A stretch of DNA of 55,854 bases from Frankiales bacterium (GTDB lineage: Bacteria > Actinomycetota > Actinomycetes > Mycobacteriales > SCTD01), in NCBI GenBank assembly GCA_025465465.1, contig JAODND010000086.1, positions 1 to 55,854 on the forward strand. Direction: 5' to 3'. A model generated the notes under the pieces. It did not search any database, had not been told where the DNA came from, and was given only the letters and a program-made list of their open reading frames with translations. Each line of letters opens with the position of its first letter. Positions within the stretch are counted from its first letter, which is position 1. The position numbers were made by a program, and so were the translations under genes. Shown here in pieces: positions 53,005 to 55,854 of this stretch.

Positions 53005-53454
53005 CTAGGTGAGCGCGCCGGTGTAGGCGCCCAGGGCAGGGCGAAGGTCACGCGCGGTCGTGGTCGGGTCGGTCACCTCGAGGACGAGTCGTCGATACGC
53101 TGCGCCCGGCCGCAGCTGGATCACGAGCAGGGAGTCCGCCCGACGGACGTTCCAGAAGTCCCGTGCCGAGCCCCTGCCATACGAGCCCGCCCGCATCAGG
53201 CCGGGGATCGCGGTCCCTGGCAGTCGCATGCCTGACGCCGCGACGAGCCGACGAGGACTGACTGTGACTCCCTCCACGTCTGCCGTCGCAACGACCACGT
53301 CCGAACGGCAGCAGTAGAGCCTGTCCCAGACGCCGAGATGAAGGCGCAGGGCGTTGTCCTCGATGGTGAGACGGTTGCGGGGTGGACGGCGCACGGGGAG
53401 AAGGACGGCGAGCACGACCGCCGTCGCAAGAAGCGGAACAACTGCGTCAGGCAC
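53005..53454 (-). CDS. Membrane protein with PH-like domain, unknown function
   Basis: A 149-residue protein from the GTG at 53454. A transmembrane helix at about 5-22 (VVPLLATAVVLAVLLPV) is followed by a strand-rich domain (RLTIEDNALRLHLGVWDRLY, VVVATADVEGVTVSPRRLV) resembling bacterial PH-like (bPH2/DUF3093-type) domains. The function is unknown. It is the first host gene beyond attR. The longer in-frame ORF upstream is antisense to the TfoX gene. Confidence 0.65.
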   Translation of the reverse strand: MPDAVVPLLATAVVLAVLLPVRRPPRNRLTIEDNALRLHLGVWDRLYCCRSDVVVATADVEGVTVSPRRLVAASGMRLPGTAIPGLMRAGSYGRGSARDFWNVRRADSLLVIQLRPGAAYRRLVLEVTDPTTTARDLRPALGAYTGALT

Positions 53455-53562
53455 GGTGACGACTTTCGCACCCGGAGGGTGTCGTGAACAGAGAGGTCGA
53501 CGTCGGCGTGAGTGCCGCCACGTGCCGAGTGTCTGTCGGACCGCGGTCGTAGCCTGGAGCCC

Positions 53563-53895
53563 ATGGCCTACGACGAGGACCTCGCCGACCGAATCCGCGA
53601 GCTCGTCGGCGGTGAGTCGGGCCTCACGGAGAAGAAGATGTTCGGTGGGCTCGCCTTCCTTCTCAACGGCCACATGGCCGTCGCCGCCAGCGGTCAGGGT
53701 GGCGTGCTCGTGCGGGTTGATCCGGCCACCGCGGCCGGCCTGGCCGTCCACGCCGATGTCGAGCCGATGGTCATGCGTGGCAGGGAGCTGGCCGGTTGGC
53801 TGCGCATTCCGACTGACGTCGTTGGGACGAAGCGCGACCTCAGCACCTGGGTCCAGCGCGGCGTCAGCTTCGCCCGCAGTCTGCCACCGAAGTAA
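53563..53895 (+). CDS. TfoX N-terminal domain protein
   Basis: A 110-residue protein from the ATG at 53563 (GGAG just upstream). It is a single TfoX-N domain: KKMFGGLAFLLNGHMAVAAS, then RVDPATAA and MRGRELAGWLRIP. In Gammaproteobacteria the full TfoX regulates competence; stand-alone TfoX-N proteins in actinobacteria have no established role. The next gene starts right after its stop codon. Confidence 0.88.
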   Translation: MAYDEDLADRIRELVGGESGLTEKKMFGGLAFLLNGHMAVAASGQGGVLVRVDPATAAGLAVHADVEPMVMRGRELAGWLRIPTDVVGTKRDLSTWVQRGVSFARSLPPK

Positions 53896-54507
53896 GTGGA
53901 CGCTGCCGGCCGTGAGCTGGAGGAGCTGGTCGTCGCGGACGCTGCCGCACTGCGGGACTGGTTGCTCGAGCACCACGAGACGTCGCCCGGCGTCTGGCTC
54001 GCGCTGACGAAGAAGGGCGGCACCGTCACGACGCTGACGTGGCAGCAGGCCGTCGACGAGGCCCTCTGTGTCGGCTGGATCGACGGCCAGACCCGCAAGC
54101 GTGACGACGAGACCTCATCGATCCGCTTCACGCCGCGTCGCGCGCGCAGCACGTGGTCGCAGCGCAACGTCGGGCACGTGGCCCGACTGGAGGCCGAAGG
54201 CCGCATGCTCCCGGCCGGGCGGGCAGCCGTCGAAGCGGCGCAAGCCGACGGACGCTGGCAGGCCGCCTATGCCGCGCAGTCCGAGTCCGCCCTGCCGGAC
54301 GACCTGGCCGCCGCGATCGCCGCCAACCCGGCAGCGCACGCGATGTTCGAGGTGCTCACCAAGGCGAACCGCTTCGCCCTCATCTACCGGCTCGGAGCGG
54401 TGAAACGCGCCGAGACGCGGGAGCGCAAGATCGGCGAGTTCGTCGCCATGCTCGCCCGCCACGAGACGATCTACCCGCAGAAGGCACGCCCCTCCGGCTC
54501 TGCGTGA
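53896..54507 (+). CDS. YdeI/OmpD-associated family protein
   Basis: A 203-residue cytoplasmic protein with a GTG start directly after the TfoX-N stop. Family features are [58 protein letters not shown] and the C-terminal YDE-like segment [19 protein letters not shown]. The family is loosely linked to peptide resistance; its biochemistry is unclear. Confidence 0.88.
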   Translation: MDAAGRELEELVVADAAALRDWLLEHHETSPGVWLALTKKGGTVTTLTWQQAVDEALCVGWIDGQTRKRDDETSSIRFTPRRARSTWSQRNVGHVARLEAEGRMLPAGRAAVEAAQADGRWQAAYAAQSESALPDDLAAAIAANPAAHAMFEVLTKANRFALIYRLGAVKRAETRERKIGEFVAMLARHETIYPQKARPSGSA

Positions 54508-54524
54508 GAAGGCTCGCTCAGGCA

Positions 54525-54567
54525 GTGCTGGGGAGGCCTCGCCGCAGCGGCGTTCGGCGAGCAGCAC
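54525..54567 (+). terminator. Two-tier hairpin after the YdeI-like gene
   Basis: Outer stem GTGCTG (54525-54530) / CAGCAC (54562-54567) and inner stem CTCGCCG (54538-54544) / CGGCGAG (54555-54561), beginning 17 nt after the stop codon. No T-run. A further inverted pair, ACGCCTG / CAGGCGT, is at 54568-54595. The rest of 54508-54739 shows nothing else I recognise. Confidence 0.5.
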
Positions 54568-54739
54568 ACGCCTGACACACAGGGGTGGCAGGCGTCACGG
54601 CGGTCGGAAAATCCGTCCCGCCCGATTCAGCAGGAGAACCGCTCGCCACGGCGAAGTCACCGGTTCTACCCAGCTCAGTCCTGCCCGACACTCGGGCGCC
54701 CCAGATGCCGGCGATCCCGGCAAGGAGGTTCCCCCCATC

Positions 54740-55854
54740 GTGGCCACCCCCACCAGCAGCGCACACGCGCGCACCGAGGAGCCCAGCGGGTTCGTCGACC
54801 GGGTCAAGGCTCGGCTCGCCGCGAAGGCGCGCGTCCGCGCCGCCGAGGGCAAGAGCGGCCCCGACAAGGTGATCGTCATCCTGTCGACGACCCTCGTGCT
54901 GCTGTTCGTGCTCTTCGGGGTGCTGGTCAACTGGGTCAGCTCGGGTCCCGGCGGCAAGAAGGTGCCGGTCAGCACGGTGAGCGCGCTCGCCCAGGGTGAC
55001 CGGGTGGAGAAGGCGGTCATCCTCAACGAGGACAACCAGTTCGTGCTCACGCTGCGCTCGGCCGCAGCGGCCGGCCAGCTGCTCGGGTCCAAGTCGGCGT
55101 TCCCCACGACCATCCCCGGTGTCAGCGACAACGGCGCGACCGTACGGGTCGAGGTGCCGGGCAACGGCCTGGCGTCGGAGGACCTCCGCAAGACCCTGCA
55201 GGCCAGCGGTGTGCCGGTGAACGTCGACCAGCAGGACGGCAAGGGCTTCGCCAGCCGGCTCTACATGTTCCTGCTGCCGATCCTCATCCTCGCCAACATC
55301 TTCGCCATCATCTTCCTCGGCAAGGGCGGCAGCAGCGCCATCGGTGACGTGACCAACTTCGGTCGCGTCGAGGACGGCGGCCGCACGGGTGGCTCCACGG
55401 TGACCTTCGCCGACGTCGGCGGCGCCGACGAGGCCGTCATCGAGCTCGCCGAGGTGCGCGACTACCTCAAGGACCCGGCCAAGTACAAGGCGCTGGGTGC
55501 CGCCCCGCCGAAGGGCGTGCTGCTGTTCGGTCCTCCCGGGACCGGCAAGACGCTGCTCGCCAAGGCCGTGGCCGGCGAGGCCGGCGTGCCGTTCTTCAGC
55601 GTCGCCGGTGCCGAGTTCGTCGAGTCGCTCGTCGGCGTCGGCGCCGCCCGCATCCGTGACCTGTTCAGGCGCGTCAACGCGGTGGCCCCCGCCATCGTGT
55701 TCATCGTCGAGCTCGACGCCGACGGCCGCTAGCGCGGCTCCGGTGGTGGCGGTGGCGGCTCCGACGAGCGCGAGCAGACCCTCAACCCGCTGCTCGTGGA
55801 GATGGACGGCTTCGAGGTCAGCACCGGCGTCGTCGTCATCGCCGCGACGAACCG
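54740..55854 (+). pseudogene. ftsH: ftsH-like AAA+ protease gene interrupted by an in-frame stop
   Basis: The gene starts at the GTG at 54740 (AAGGAGG upstream). The N-terminus has two membrane helices (about 44-66 and about 176-196) and an FtsH extracytoplasmic domain, then [19 protein letters not shown] and Walker A GPPGTGKT at 264-271. Walker B reads [10 protein letters not shown] (321-330) instead of FIDELDAVGR, and the next codon is TAG (55730-55732) where FtsH has Gln. The frame then continues perfectly ([17 protein letters not shown]) to the window edge. It is either a recent pseudogene or sequence error; the protease domain would lie beyond the window. Confidence 0.65.

Overview
The window is high-GC DNA from the chromosome of an actinobacterium. 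The evidence is very strong third-position GC, many GTG starts and 4-bp stop/start overlaps, a pgsA-patA-pimA phosphatidylinositol-mannoside cluster, an SsgB-like sporulation/division protein, a Cvn-like Roadblock/GTPase module and LAXTG (class E sortase) anchors. From recall, the gene order from rel to ssgB resembles that of Streptomyces and, in part, Mycobacterium. I do not name a genus.

Layout. 4-9663 (minus): alaS leads into ruvX, mltG, aroE and a Roadblock/DUF4388/small-GTPase polarity or signalling module; upstream of alaS lie rarA and two small membrane-associated proteins. 9837-12860 (plus): a sortase-anchored sialidase-like propeller protein and a GNAT acetyltransferase. 12991-16648 (minus): aspS, hisS and a glyoxalase II-like hydrolase. 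16725-18351 (plus): two membrane-anchored cyclophilins. 18391-26531 (minus): ruvC-ruvA-ruvB-secD-secF-apt-rel. 26679-28007 (plus): an HD-GYP phosphodiesterase. 28026-38568 (minus): osmC, thrS, a HIT protein, pgsA, patA, pimA, a LemA-like protein, pdxS, pdxT and yebC, interrupted by a plus-strand EF-G-like GTPase (33441-35552). 38671-41487 (plus): a penicillin-acylase-family Ntn hydrolase whose 3' end overlaps tRNA-Val(CAC). 41564-42877: a TIGR02611-like membrane protein, ssgB, and tRNA-Gly(GCC), tRNA-Cys(GCA) and tRNA-Val(GAC).

42858-52949 is an integrated element of about 10.1 kb that uses the 3' end of tRNA-Val(GAC), duplicated as a 21-bp att core at both ends. It carries a tyrosine integrase, an excisionase-like HTH protein, a winged-helix replication-initiator-like protein with iteron-like repeats inside its gene, a coupled run of small genes, an HK97-type major capsid protein and a TerS-like protein. 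It has no large terminase, portal, protease or tail genes. That makes it a phage satellite in the style of M. tuberculosis phiRv1/phiRv2 rather than a prophage. Between TerS and attL it carries two cargo blocks of unknown function: three plus-strand genes preceded by a shared motif, and a minus-strand operon with a zinc-ribbon protein, a protein with a HEPN-like R-x4-H motif and two membrane proteins. This element is the best candidate for something new.

52950-55854: host genes resume with a PH-like membrane protein, a TfoX-N protein, a YdeI-like protein and an ftsH homologue with an in-frame stop, cut by the window end. No gene-free stretch exceeds 300 bases.
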